DNA of 64,000 nucleotides, from positions 17,724,304 through 17,788,303 of the forward strand of contig OZ234496.1 of the NCBI GenBank assembly GCA_965153455.1, written 5' to 3'. This stretch comes from Sphagnum compactum. Its lineage: Eukaryota; Bryophyta; Sphagnopsida; Sphagnales. This document shows positions 35,294 to 48,277 of this stretch, piece after piece. The notes under the pieces are model-generated. The model did not search any database and was not told the DNA's origin. It saw nothing but the letters and a program-made list of their open reading frames with translations. How positions within the stretch are numbered: the stretch's first letter is position 1; the number at the start of each line of letters is the position of its first letter. Both the position numbers and the translations under genes were made by a program.

Positions 35294-35298
35294 AACAG

Positions 35299-37446
35299 AA
35301 TGTTGAACTTCATATTGTGTCCTTATTCTAATTTTGGCAACTTTTTATGTGTAAAACAAACTAATCTCTAAAACTCCATCAAATTCCTAAATTACGTTTT
35401 AAGTTCTTTTCCCTCCAAAAATAATTTGAAATCAAATGATCAATAGTATTAATCCTATCTTGTTAATCAAATGTCTTGTTGCATTCTTGCCATTCACTAA
35501 GTAATCATTACTTTGTTGAATTTCTTCCATTCATTCACTGGGTAACATTGCCTTCCCTCCCCTCTGGATTCTTCCGTTTATTGCAAACATATTTAACTCC
35601 CTTTCAACCCTAGAATTTGATGAATGAATAGTAAATATTAGACCTTGTCACCTTCATTCAACTTAGATTTTTCTACAAGTGTTCAACCAAAATAAATAAA
35701 TTTAAATTTATATTGATTATGTTCTTATGTCACCTTGCATGAAATTACACATTCTTAGTTTTGGACCAATCCATTTAATTAAAGTTTTCAAGTTTCAAAA
35801 ATAAATTTTCTTAAGGAAGACCAATGTAGAATTTGAATATTTTTACTCACAAATTTGACAAAAGTATTTTACAAAAGTGAATGTATAACAAAATATTCAT
35901 TTAATTTTTTTGATGTCTAACCTCCAAAGTTCAAACTTTGCAAAAAAATCCCACCAACGAAAGAAAGGATGGCTTGTGCAAGAGCCTAGAGCCTAAACTT
36001 GGAGCTTTTAGCTTGTAGCTTAAACCTACATGGATGAATGTGTCCATAGATTAATGATTTCATATGGATGAATGTCATTTTTGCATGGATGAATTTCATT
36101 TATGAATTGGATTAAATAAATAAATCATTGAATGAAATTCATCCATGATTGGAAAATAAATAAATAAAAATTTATTTATAACCATTTTCATTTATTATCC
36201 AAGTATTAATATTTCAATTGAATGTCATTTAATAATGATGGATAATATGATCATAAGGAAAAATATGATGATGGGACCAAAATAATTTTAATTTCTAAAA
36301 AAATCATTTTCATCAACAATGTTAAACAATTAAAAAAAATGTTGTCATGGGATGAATGTTACCCCCCCCCCCCCATTGTTGTCAACATCATACATGTATT
36401 ATGTGAAAAACTAAAGCACCTTGAAAATAAACAATTATTAAAAAAACCCCATTATCATATATGATAATAGGTTGTTTGAAGGAAGCTAATTAAGGTGTTT
36501 GAAATTGAATTTTTTTTAATTTCAAAAATTCATTATTGTCAATGATAATAGGTAGTCTAAAGATATATAAATCATTCAAAACCCATAATTGTTAACAACA
36601 CAAGTTAGATTTGATGAAAGTTGTGGCACCCTCGAAGAAGAATGAAAAACAATCACCCATTGTTGTCCGTGACGCTTATAAATAGGTTTGAGGGAAGTCG
36701 TGGCACCTTTGGAAAGGGAAAAAAAACCCAAGGACACTGTGTCAATTTGCCCCTAAACAAAAAACTTTTTAAAAAAAAGAATGACCATGGAATGAATGTT
36801 AACATGATAATAGTGATATAGTTAAGACATATTGAAAATAATGGCATTTAAAACCATAGCCATCAAATACATTTATAATGAAATTTACATTATATTACTC
36901 AACAAATGTTATATCATATATAGAATTAAATTGTGTTTCATGAAGTTCTAATTAATTAAAACTAGGGGGGTGAATTTTCGTTGATAAAAACTTAAGGATA
37001 AAATAAAACATTCATCCATAATTTTGATGGAAATTTTATATATTAAAAAAATGTTAATTCATTTTTTTCATCCATACATTGGATGAATGAAAAAAATCAT
37101 TCATCCATAATGAAAATGAATGTTTACATTCATCCCCATGTTTGTTTTTAAGTTTACCTTTATAACATGTTCATTTTATGATTAAATTCTTGGGTTTTAT
37201 TTGCATGTGTATAGGGAAAAAAACATTTTACCATCCTAAATTCCAACTCTAAGCTCTAGGTTTAGGCTTTGAGCTCATGCAACAGCTTGCATCCAACAAA
37301 GAACCTTGGTGTTGTAGTAGTGCCATAAAATACAAAACAAGAATGTACACAAGCTTCAAACCATTTATTCGTTTTTTGAAATATAATTTGCATAATTACC
37401 AAAAGTGGCATAATTACATCCTTATCTTCATGGTGGTAACCACCTA
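35299..37446. other. AT-rich DNA with CATCCAT/ATGGATGA-rich patches
   Basis: No gene seen. Contains a C13 homopolymer (36362-36374) and scattered ATGGATGAATG / TTCATCCAT motifs at 36030-36150 and 37000-37130. Confidence 0.5.
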
Positions 37447-39121
37447 CACTATGAAAAAAAATGATGTTTTGTAACCGGCCTTGCAACTCAATTTTTGAAT
37501 TGCATAAAACATTTGCAACTCACTATGTATATGGTGCAACTCATTACAACTCAGTCAAAACAACTTATTTTCAATTACTATGCAACTTTATTATAACTAC
37601 CCCATGATGTCATGTTAACGTCATTAATTATCATCCATATATTAAAATCTAACACATGGCACAATAAAAAATTGCCACATGGCATATTGATTATATTTTG
37701 TATTATATATATATATATTACTAGTTAGGTAGGTCAGTAAGTTGGTAAGTCTTGAGACAACATACTTACATATTTACCTACTTACCTACCTACCTACATA
37801 GGTAGGTAGAAAAATAGGGCTTATTTACTTACCTAAGTAGGTAAGTAGGTAGGAAAACACAAGATTAAATGAACTAAAGTACAGCCATGAAATTTTACTT
37901 TTTTATTTTATGTTTTTTCTTTAGGTTAAACTTTTAAAAGTTCATCCCAAAATGGCACATGTATTTTAATGTGAGAACATAAGAAAACAAACCTTTTTTA
38001 TATAGTTTGTAAGATGGGATTTGAAGACAAAACATATGGGTTAAATCTTTTAGTTGTTCATTAGTTACAAATCAAGTTGCAACATAACACTTAGGCGTTC
38101 AAGGCAAGCCAGATCCAAGGGGAGGGCTCCATTGTTTTTGGTGTCTAAACAAAAATTGAACCCGTCCTATTGGCACATTTGGTGCATTAAAAATTGTAAA
38201 ATCCAAAAAAACAAACCATCGAATGTTACAAAGGTGGGTTCTTGAACACCCACAAAGTTATTTGTATGTTGTTTAATTTTTATTAGAATTCAAAGATGAT
38301 TTGTAGAACTTTAGGTGGTGCTGCTATAACATTTTAAATTGTTTTAAATGAATAGGGAAAAAAAAAAAGTTATGAGGTTTGAAAGTAGGAGGGGTCCCAA
38401 AAAAAAAGGAAGAAAATATGTTTTATAAGTTGGAAAAATTATTTATTTTATTATTAATTTTCATTATTCCTTTTCCTTTGCATTTCAAAAATGATTTCTA
38501 AAGCTTGAGGTAGTGTTCACATAACATTTTAAATTGTTTAAACTGAAGCACATATGATGAAGATATAAATAATTGATAAATATGTATCTTTACTAAGTTA
38601 TAAGTAATTGTACTATTATCATAAGATAGTTGACCAATAATATTTTAGTAGTGGCACACTAGTGGCCATATTAATTGTATCAATGGGAATAAAAAATTAA
38701 TTACAAATCTGTCCCATAATGAGTGGTGGAAATGTGAACATGTGGCATGATCGCATGTATGTACATTGTACACTAGTTGCAACATGGTTGTTGCTTTAAT
38801 GACACATTTACAATAGTTCTAAAGTAGTTGCCAAATGCAACTACAATGCAACTTTTGAAAAAATCAAACATGGTTGATTAAATTCGTATATGTGTACAAC
38901 TTACCATATTGAAACCCATTTTCAACTCATTTTTGCAATTATAATACAACCAACTGATTTTCTAACATGAAAATTTATTTATTAATACACTTTGTTTTGG
39001 GGGATGACTATACAGTAGTTGTAATACCCAAGGGATAATTGCACAATAGTTGTATATGAATTATTTTTTGAGTTTTAATTGCAAAGTAGTGTGGTTTCAA
39101 CGGACTTGATTTCTCATAGTG
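37447..39121. mobile_element. Non-autonomous CACTA (En/Spm) element, 1,675 bp, TSD CTA
   Basis: The left end is CACTATGAAAAAAAAT and the right end is the reverse complement of CACTATGAGAAATCAAG. CTA is duplicated at 37444-37446 and 39122-39124, the 3-bp size expected. Subterminal GCAACTCA/GCAACT motifs repeat at the left end (37485-37590) and their complements AGTTGCA/AGTTGTA at the right (38780-39090), as for transposase-binding repeats. Inside, (GGTA)n and (TACC)n tracts at 37725-37855 can pair. No transposase is encoded. Confidence 0.82.
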
Positions 39122-39124
39122 CTA

Positions 39125-41149
39125 TGTCTAGTTAATTCAAATATATTTAAACTAAATTAAAATCAACCGCAAGTTCTAAGAGTCTTGGGAACATGATAGT
39201 TACAAGCTATTCTGATTTTGATGCACTTGAGGACCATCATTGTGTGAAAGGCAATTTCAATTTAGTGTTTACAATGATGAAAAAAAAACTTATGATTGAA
39301 TAGTTTGAATTTGATTTCAATAAGATTCTTGATTTTCCTTCACAAAGTTTTGTTGTTTGAAATGTTTTTTGAAATTCTGAAAATAATTTAATTAGTTCCT
39401 AATTGGTATTTGGATTGAAAGTGGTCTTACTCTAGACAAGACCATTGTTACAAAAAGCTCACTTGGCTCTTTGTGATGCATTATGGGACTTGTTCCACCT
39501 AGGAACATGTTGAGCCCAATAGGCTGACCAGTTCTGCTAGGTGGTAATGGGTTCTACCAGGGCCTGGAAAACTATCATATCATAAAATGGGTGTCACATT
39601 TAGGTTTGGCATGTCAAGCAAAGGTGTGTAAGGTAATGCTAAAGAATGAACATTTTCAAAAGCAACGTTCACTTGAGACTAGTCACGTGAAATGATTCTT
39701 AAAGGTTCTCATGTTAAACCTTTGACCCTAATGTAGTTCGCCTATTATTAAAGTTGATTGGACTTTTCAAAGTTCGATTGCATTAAGAACATTTTAAGCA
39801 AAGCACAAAAAAGTAACGTGTAATTGCATATCACACCATTTTTATCAATGGTGACAATGGGAACTTGTGTTGATCTAGTGTTGGTAGATTCTTGGAATTT
39901 TGGAGGTTCAAATATAGGTTATAGGTTATGGTTATAGGTTTATTTATTTTTTCGTCAAAATGTTAAAGTTGCTTCATTCATTTTGTTTGTTTTATTGTGC
40001 ATGTGTTGGCTTCATTACAAATTTCTACATCATTTTGAAAGATTCTTGTAATTTTTTGTTTATATGTTAAAGGTGAATATTGAAACTACTATAATTATTG
40101 AAATAGTAGGTAACTAAGGAATTACTTGAGTAAGGTTGAGTTTGTTCACTTAACCCCTTTTTATCTATGAGAAATTATTGTAATAAATTTTTAAATGTAA
40201 ATAAAAGAAAGTAGGAGAGAGAGGAGGATCTAAGTTTTAAATTGTTGCCAACTATTCCAATAATGGTTGGCTACCTAAGGAGGAAGGAAAAGCTTGGAGG
40301 AGGATGATTCTAGGGTGTGTCAAAGTGTGGAACAAGGCTACCAAAGTTGAAGTAATAGAGTGCATTAATGTGTAGTTTGGTAGTTTGATTACTATAACTT
40401 TATGTACTTGGTGATATTTGTTAGAATTTAATTTACAAATTGGGTCTTGTGTGCAAACAATGTCTTGATTATTGTAGTGATTTTAATTATATTGTTCCCA
40501 TTTTTTTTTGCTACTAAAATACTATAGCCATTGCAAAAGGACCCATTTTGAGAGTTATGTTTATTGGTGTTTTTTTAATTTCTTGTAATAGTTTGGGTTC
40601 ATTTTCAACCCCTACCATAGTTAGGGTTTACAACTTGAAGAATACAATCATGCTTTAGTAGTACCATATTTCTTGCTATCAAATAACAAGTAAAGCTACT
40701 ATAGTTATTATCACTATATAAAATTTGCTTCACTAAGCCTTGATAAATACATTTTTTCCATTATATTTTTACGTTGTTTTTATTTTTTCTATCTTTTGTC
40801 ATACAAAATTACAAGTGTTAACATGTTGGTTGCGTGTTTTCAATTTGTGTTGTTTACATGTTATAAGGTGAACATGTTTTTTGTTGTATGTGTGCAAGTG
40901 TTGCAACCTTAAGGGTTTTTTTTGTAATTTCCTTTTACATGATGTGTCATCTTCTTCCTTTTTACATTAATGTTGGCATTGATACATTGTTGTTGCATCA
41001 CATAGTTTTGGAACATAATGTAATTTGTTTCATTTTGTGTTGATGCCTACATTGAGAAAGTGGCTCCCCCTACATGTGCAAAATCATCTTGTTTTCCCAC
41101 TTAATGTGTTGGTGTGGGCGTTTCTTCTATCTGGGGGACTATGTCTATC
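39125..41149. other. AT-rich intergenic DNA
   Basis: No gene, RNA or element boundary recognised. Confidence 0.5.
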
Positions 41150-44100
41150 TTTGATTGAGATTTGACATCCAAATTTTGTTATCGTCATTTCTTCTTTGTG
41201 TGATTTTGTGTTTTCTTTGTGGTAATGTGGCTCATGAACCAATTGCGAAAAGTAAGGTTTTTATAAATCTTGTTGTTGAAACAATGATTGGTAATTTGAC
41301 TAAATTAAGTACATTGCCCCTACCTAGTCAAAATTTGGATCTATCAACTTTGGATTATGCCTTGTTATGTCATGCAACATCTATGACTACCAATTTGGTG
41401 ATGATTTGTTGTGGTCCAATAATGGATCTTTAAAATCTATATTGTTTCATGGTTGTTTTGAATTTCTTTAATTAATTACATCCCAAAGCACATGTTGATT
41501 TGTTTGCACATTTTTTTCAACTTTTCAATTTTGCTAAAATTTAAATTTTTTGATGTTGTCCATCATACTTGTGGTAATCATTCTTTTGGTGATGCCAATT
41601 TTAACATTGTTGTGTCTAGTTGATGATGAGAGTGATTGTAAATTGTTTGTTAGCGAATTATGTTTGAAATTTTGTTTTCTTGACATTGATAAACAAGAAA
41701 TGGAGCATGTGAACAAAGGAGTTTGTAGAACAAGCAAACATGTTAAACTTTGGGTGAAGGATGCATTTGACGAATGTAGATTGTTTTGTGGTTTTGACTA
41801 GAAAAATCCATAATAAATGTCTCCAAAAGTGAACACATTGTAAAAGATCTTATGGAGATGTTGTCCTTGGGTGCGTCGTTCACATTAACATGAGTCACAT
41901 GACAAATAACCAATGCTTAGTTTTTCATTTTTTGGGTCAAATTTTATATTAATGTTGCAAGTCTTTGATTTATTTACATTTCAATGTTCTTTTATATATT
42001 ATTGACACGTTTGGTATGATTTGGAATGAATTTAATGAAAATAGAATAGTCAAAAGAACTCATTAAACATTATAACAAATGTTTTATTAATAACTATAAT
42101 TTTTAAATTTTTGGGGAGATTATTTAAACATGACATATTTTAGGGGAGGTTCTTTAAACATATATTTGCATAAAATTATATTTTCATATCTATTTGAGTC
42201 AAAATAAGATTTTACTTTCAAATGAAATATTCCTAGGGTATTCTAGGAATGTTTTAGGATAAGCAATCGTGGGCAAATATGGCTTTTATTAACATGCAAG
42301 CGCCCCCTTATGTGTTTTACACTTGAAAAAAATAGAAGTCCATAAAATATTAATGTGGATCCCATTTTGATGTTTTGTTTGTTTTGTTGTTTGTTGTTGA
42401 ATATTTTTTTTCCTCAATTTTTTGTATTTTTTTTGTTTTGTAATACAACATCCAATCCTTGATAAATGACATTAGAGGATTAATCATATAAAAGCAAGAA
42501 CAATGTGTTATTATTGAATCAAACAAGGACATTCTTGTTCAACATTTCCAATGATGACATCAAATGAAGGTCGTAGGTGATGAAATGATTTTGTGAGCAG
42601 TGAAAATTGGTCTTGGGAAGGTTGTTTAGAAATTTGATGTATTATTGATAAAAAAGGAACAAAAGATGTTGACATAATGGATACGTTAATTCACATCTTC
42701 ATTTGGTTTGAATTTTGTATTTGGATATTTTTGCACATGGAACTTCTTCATCAAGGGGTGTTTTGAGTTTAAAAACATTGATTATTGATGAATTCAATAT
42801 ATTTTTGTTACCTATTGGTTTAATTCTCAAGTTTTGTCATGGAATATCAAATAACTTACATGTAGACATTATTAGATGTTATACATATTGGCACAAACCT
42901 TTTATCAATTGTCTTGTTGATGATGTGATTGCAACTTATGAGGAATTGGCTAGGTGTTGTTATATTTTATAGCCTCCTAATAAGCCAGGGCTAGATCCAT
43001 TGTTTCCACATGCTAAACCCAAATGGAGAATGACAAATGATGTATGGTTCATGATTTTTGTAATTGGTCACAATCAAGCATGATTGATTGTTGACAAGTG
43101 GATTGTTTATTTTCCTAATGAGAAAGTTTAAAGGTGTAGTCATAATAATAGGAACAAAAAAAATGCAACCAACACTTGGTTTTTCATGTTTTTAATATCA
43201 AACATTGTATTAATGTTGCATAATTATAAAATTTCCATGAAATTTTAATATATTATGAAAACACGTGGAATATTTTGGATAAAAATTATAATGAATATAT
43301 AATATTCATGAAAAGCATGCATAAAAATTTATAAATAGTAAAAATTTCACTATTTTTTCCTTTTTTAAAGGATTTGAAATGCTTTCAAAATGACATATTC
43401 ATCTACAATAATTATGCAAACATTTTCATAATAATATGTTTTTTTGACCCAAAAAAATGTTTTTGACCATTGGAAAAATTATGAATTTCTAATTCATCAC
43501 ATTCTATATATAATCACAATCTACCACGTCCTTCTAGCAAATAATTTCATTGTTTTTTAAGTAGTCAAAAAAAATTTGTCCTATTTTGGTCAAAGTGGTA
43601 GGGTTGCTTTTCATTATCCCATTTGCACCCTGAAGTGTTGTCCAACAAAATCAACAAAGGTGTTATATTCACTTGCATGGATAAATATTTCATTCCTTGC
43701 GAATATGGCATGGAAGTTATTGGCCGTAGGGATCTGATTTTGTATTGTAAGTTAGTTTTAAAAAAACCAACTTCTTTTTTTTTCCATTTGTGTTTTGCTT
43801 TATGTTTCATTTCAGGCTTTGTCTATATTTTCATATATGGATGTGTTTGTAGGTTTTTGCATTTGTACTTTCATTTGCGGTTTTAATTGTAGTTTTGGTT
43901 TGTTGTGTATGTACGTACACTCAAATAAACAAACATTTGAGAGATATAACAATGTAGTGAATAATAAGTGGTGACTTGAAGGGTGGATGTTTGTTGCAAT
44001 ATGACGAAACATTCAATGAGGATAAAAGTGTGTATGATAAAACCAAGGTCATTTTTGTTTGTCATTTTTAAATATCCAATTTCCTTATTTTTGCAATGGT

Positions 44101-44330
44101 TGTTGGTTTGTGCTTTATGCAAGATGTTCATTTTGGAAAATATGGAGTCTTTTATGCAACTTCTTTTGTTGTTGTTTTTGTTATTGAGGGAATTGTTATT
44201 AGTCCTATTAATGTGGGCATTGATGCTAATGGAATTCTTGCTTAGGAAAGAGTTACTGGTGCATATGGTATTATTGCTTCAAAGAGGGTTGTTGTTGTTA
44301 CTATGGTTTGACAAAATTCCATGAGATAGG
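41150..44330 (+). pseudogene. Unidentified decayed coding region(s), probably a mobile element
   Basis: Successive plus-strand open stretches look protein-like although stops interrupt them: about 41550-41800 (KHVKLWVKDAFDECRLFCGF), 42700-43090 (RCYTYWHKPFINCLVDDVIA, then DPLFPHAKPKWRMTNDVWFM), 43620-43750 and 44100-44300 (DVHFGKYGVFYATSFVVVFV). Trp, Cys and His content and conserved-looking blocks suggest one or more old ORFs. I do not recognise the family. The first block loosely recalls DUF3504/Crypton-type proteins, but this is a guess. Confidence 0.35.
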
Positions 44331-44639
44331 TACTACAAATGAAAAGATCTCTTCTTGAGTTCAACGACAATTTTTGGAATAATTTGTAACGAGAATGAGT
44401 TTCCTAAGTACAAAAACACTTTAAAAGCTATCCATTTTTGTCCACCACTTGAAATTGTGAATGTCAATGCAACTTCTATCCATGTTTTTAATCACCTCCA
44501 AAATATCCCGTAACCATTAACCATATTGTTCATCTAAAATGTGTTCCTACTTTGCACCACTAGAAATAGTTGAAAAGTCATAGTTTTGTTCATAAAATTC
44601 ATACTTCATATTTTGTTTGGGTTACAAATTGTATAACTC

Positions 44640-44935
44640 TGCCACGCCATTTGTGCTAGACATTTCATTTGAGCTTTCTTGGTTTAGTTGTTTTAGGAGA
44701 TGTGTTTCTTTAATTGAAGTTGAACTCCATTCTATCATGCCAAATTTGATTTGAGCTTTGTTGATTTAGTTGTTTAAGGAGATTCACTTGCCCAATTAAG
44801 GTTGAACTCTTTTATGCCATGCCATTTGTGTTAAAATTTTGATTTGAGATTTGTTGATTTAGTTGTTTTGGGAATTACACTTCCTCAATTGAGGTTGAAC
44901 TCCATTCTACCATACCACTTTTGTTGGACTTCATA
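44640..44935. repeat. Tandem repeat, 82-93-bp unit, 3 copies
   Basis: ATTTGAG(C/A)TTT-TTG(G/A)TTTAGTTG starts at 44667, 44749 and 44842; each copy ends with GTTGAACTC and CATGCCA/CATACCA. Diverged. Confidence 0.8.
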
Positions 44936-45379
44936 ATTGAATTGAATTTGAAATTAAAAAATTTAAATTTGAACCTTTTTTTAAAATTAAATTAATTAAC
45001 TGTATTTTCATGTATAGTTATAAGAGAAAAAAATTAAAAAAAATTCAATTTGTAAAAAAATTGAAATAAGAGAAAAAATAAAAAATATTTGTATAGTTTG
45101 TTGGGTAACATTCGCAAGTTGTAAGTTGCCATGCAATTTTCTAGGCAACAATCATCCTAAAATTACAAAGGAAAAAAAATCGATTGTTCTTTATGCAAAT
45201 CCTTTTATAAAATTAAAAAAAATCCATGCATTTTCAGTCACTTCCCTTGGTAGAATGTCCTTTCAAAATAAAATTGAGTCTTTCATTTTTGGAAGATCCC
45301 AATTTGATTAGGAAGGGACCTTTCACTTTTGTAAGGTTCCTAACATTTAGAAAGTTATTTTCATACGGTGGGTGACGAC

Positions 45380-45475
45380 CATTTTTGGGGGCTCTTCTTA
45401 GTCTTTGCTCCTCCTAGCCTTGAGCTAATGCCCCCCTGGCTAGGCCCTTAACCCTATGAAGAGCCTAAAAAATGT
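45380..45475. repeat. Nested hairpin, ~95 bp
   Basis: Outer arms TTTTTGGGGGCTCTTC and GAAGAGCCTAAAAAA pair imperfectly. An inner pair CCTAGCC...GGCTAGG is perfect. Possibly a small foldback element. Confidence 0.5.
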
Positions 45476-46029
45476 TCCTTACCCTGTAAGTAACGACTAT
45501 TATAACTTATCCTCTCAACCTTGTGCAACAAGAAGCCACATGTTTACCGCATTCAATATATTTACCAATTGTTGTGTGCTTCTATGGTATTGAGAACCGC
45601 CAGTTACGGGTCGGAATCAGCACTTTTTTATTGGTGAATTTTCTCATTGCGGCAACAATTACTTTCTGGAAAAAAATGTTTTTAGTATAAATTAGAAAAA
45701 GAAATATTTTGATTTTTTTTGGGGAAATTTTCTCCGAACTTTCAAAACCAAAAAACTGAAAAAAAGAAGAAGGGAAAAATAAAACCTGGTCAGAACATCA
45801 GAAAAGTTTCTTTGATTTTTTTAGATCCACCAATCAAGGGTCCATATACCCCAGAGCCCGTACCCACCACTGGTATTTTACTATTTACCAGAGTGGGGGC
45901 AGGTATTAGAAATTGCACCAACCCCCCCTCCCTGGGTATCAAAGTTGATAACCATGGTTATAAAAATCAAATACTTGGTAATGGATATATATATAACGGT
46001 GGGTATCAAATTATCAAATAAACTGGTAT

Positions 46030-46230
46030 TATTTATAACCACGGTTCTCAAAAAAATCGGGAAAAAATCAAACATTGGCCCAAAATGACCGGGTCTTTGC
46101 CGGTTCTTTCATGAAACCTGGTGATTCTTTGACGGTTTTTTTTAAAAAACCTGGAACTGATGGTTCTTTGAATCTGAGTTTTTTTTTCAAATACCCGGAC
46201 CCAGTGGTTCTTTGATTCTGAAAAGTTTCC
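46030..46230 (-). repeat. Dispersed GGTTC-rich repeat, copy B
   Basis: Its reverse complement shares CAGAATCAAAGAACCACTGG with 12100-12330. It contains internal sub-repeats of GGTTCTTTGA/GATTCTTTGA. Confidence 0.5.
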
Positions 46231-47953
46231 AACACCAGCCTTATGGTTGTCAATGTACTGATGGGTATGCACCAAGCAGTGTTTTTTTGTTTTTTACTGG
46301 CGAAATTCTGCTAATTTTCTACAAAGAAATTGGGAAAATTTTGGAAACTTTCTTTTTCTATGCAAATTTGATTATTTTTGCTAAATTTCGCCAAATTGTT
46401 GATATGAAAAAAAAAGAGAAAAAAAACTAAAAACAAAACTGGTGCCACATGGCCTGAGGTGGCAGCATATTTTTTCCCCCATTTTTTGTAATTTGCAAAA
46501 GTGATGAATTTGTGTTGCATAAACATTGTTTACAAAGAAAAAAAAAAAACTCACTTTCCAAGTTTTTCTCTGGAAAAAAAAATTCTGCCACAAAAGAAAT
46601 CACTGGGTCACAGTTTATACTAGAGGCCTTTTTCAAGTACATTTTTAAGGTGCCTTTCAACTATATCGTAGCACCTTGGCCATTTCAACACATGTCCATT
46701 GAATAATTAATTACTTTTGAAAAACTCATTTCAACCAATGGAATATTCCTAATTAAATATTCACTATTATCCTTCAAAATATTTTTTGATTTGGAAAAAT
46801 TAAAATTTGAAAATTTCAACATTTCTGAAAATAAGATAATTAGTGTCGAATTGGCCAAGGTACTAGGGTATTGTGAAGCTTTTGCTAGTTTTTTATGCTG
46901 CTCTCATGATATACTTCAACCTGATGGTTGGTTTTAACTTGTGTCCTCGAGTTCTTGATTTCAAAAGGAACCTTCAGTCTTGGTATCTCATTTGTTTTTG
47001 TTTTTATGGAACCTTTCATCTAGTCTTGAAATTTTCACAAAGAATTTAAAGGAGGTTTGATTTAAGACAAGGTCTAGTTCCATTTCGATTACACATAACT
47101 ATTTTTAAAAAAGGTGTGTAATTATAATTTGTTCAAATAGTGCACACGCTCCATGATAAATGTTATGTAATATTAATTATGTACAATGAATTAAATGCAG
47201 TAATTTGTTTAAATTATAGAGTCAACTTTATACTTTTGTACTTATGTACTTAGCGAACTTGAACCTTTTAAAAAATAAGATAGCAACCCCATTTCAAGTT
47301 CTAATTCAATTTTGAAAATAGGTGGATTTTACAATTAGGTTCTAAGAAAACTCAAAACCTTCTGTCCAAAAACCCTAAAACCTAACCTTATAACTTGACT
47401 TAAACTTGCTGAAATGCAACAACTTGCCCTAAACCCTAAACACCTAAACATGCTACCTTCACTTGGACTTTGCCATTGCCCCAATATTACATTATGAATT
47501 TTTATCTAAAAGAGACATGTCCTTCCATTGCTTTACAACCCCAATTTATATAAGGCCAATTTAGTTTAGAGATCGAAGGTAAAAAAGCTCATGTGGTAAA
47601 TCATAGTTAGAATTTTGACACATTAAAAATGTCACATCAAATACCATGGCTTTAAGCCCTATGATAAATCTTGATTAATAAAAATTAAATTAAATTATAA
47701 CCTTTTGTTAAGTGATCATAAGATTGTTCTACACCATCTTAAAATGTATAATCTAATTTAATCCAAACTTGTTGGAAATTTTGACAATGTCTAGGAAGAA
47801 ATATGTTGTCCATTGGTCGTGATGGGTGGTTCATTAATCCAATCTTAAATCATTTTTTCAAGATTTCGATTGTATGCTTTAAAGGAAAACATTTTTTGAG
47901 AGTAATCAGGAAATAATATACATTAGATTACATAACATAACATTTTTCACATG
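46231..47953. other. Intergenic DNA
   Basis: No gene. CCCTAAACCCTAAAC at about 47432-47447 is two telomere-type units only, not an array. Confidence 0.5.
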
Positions 47954-48274
47954 CATTATAAAAAAAAGTTCATTTCCAATCAATTTTTATAATTAAAAAT
48001 GTCATTTGTAATTGACTTTTAGTTATATATATATATATCAAAATTACAAATGACATTTCTTAGTTGCAGAGAACACTTTTTAACTGCAAAAAAATATTAC
48101 AAATGACAAATGTTCTTCTATTTAATCAAATTTTGCAACAAAAATAATAATTTGTAATTGAAAAATTAAAAAGTGTAATTTTAAATTGAAAATATTGTTT
48201 ACAATTATTTTTTACTTTCAAATGACACTTTTTAATTACAAAAGTGGGTTGCAAACAATAATTTTCCACTAGTG
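47954..48274. mobile_element. CACTA-like MITE with CATTA/CACTA ends, 321 bp, TSD ATG
   Basis: The right end is the reverse complement of CACTAGTGGAAAAT; the left end is CATTATAAAAAAAAG, a weaker partner with T for C at position 3. ATG flanks both ends (47951-47953 and 48275-48277). Inside are repeated AATTACAAATGACA / TGTCATTTGTAATT blocks in both orientations, fitting subterminal repeats. Confidence 0.5.
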
Positions 48275-48277
48275 ATG

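Noticed and set aside
47432-47447. Telomere-type CCCTAAACCCTAAA.
   Set aside because: Only two units; not an interstitial telomeric array.
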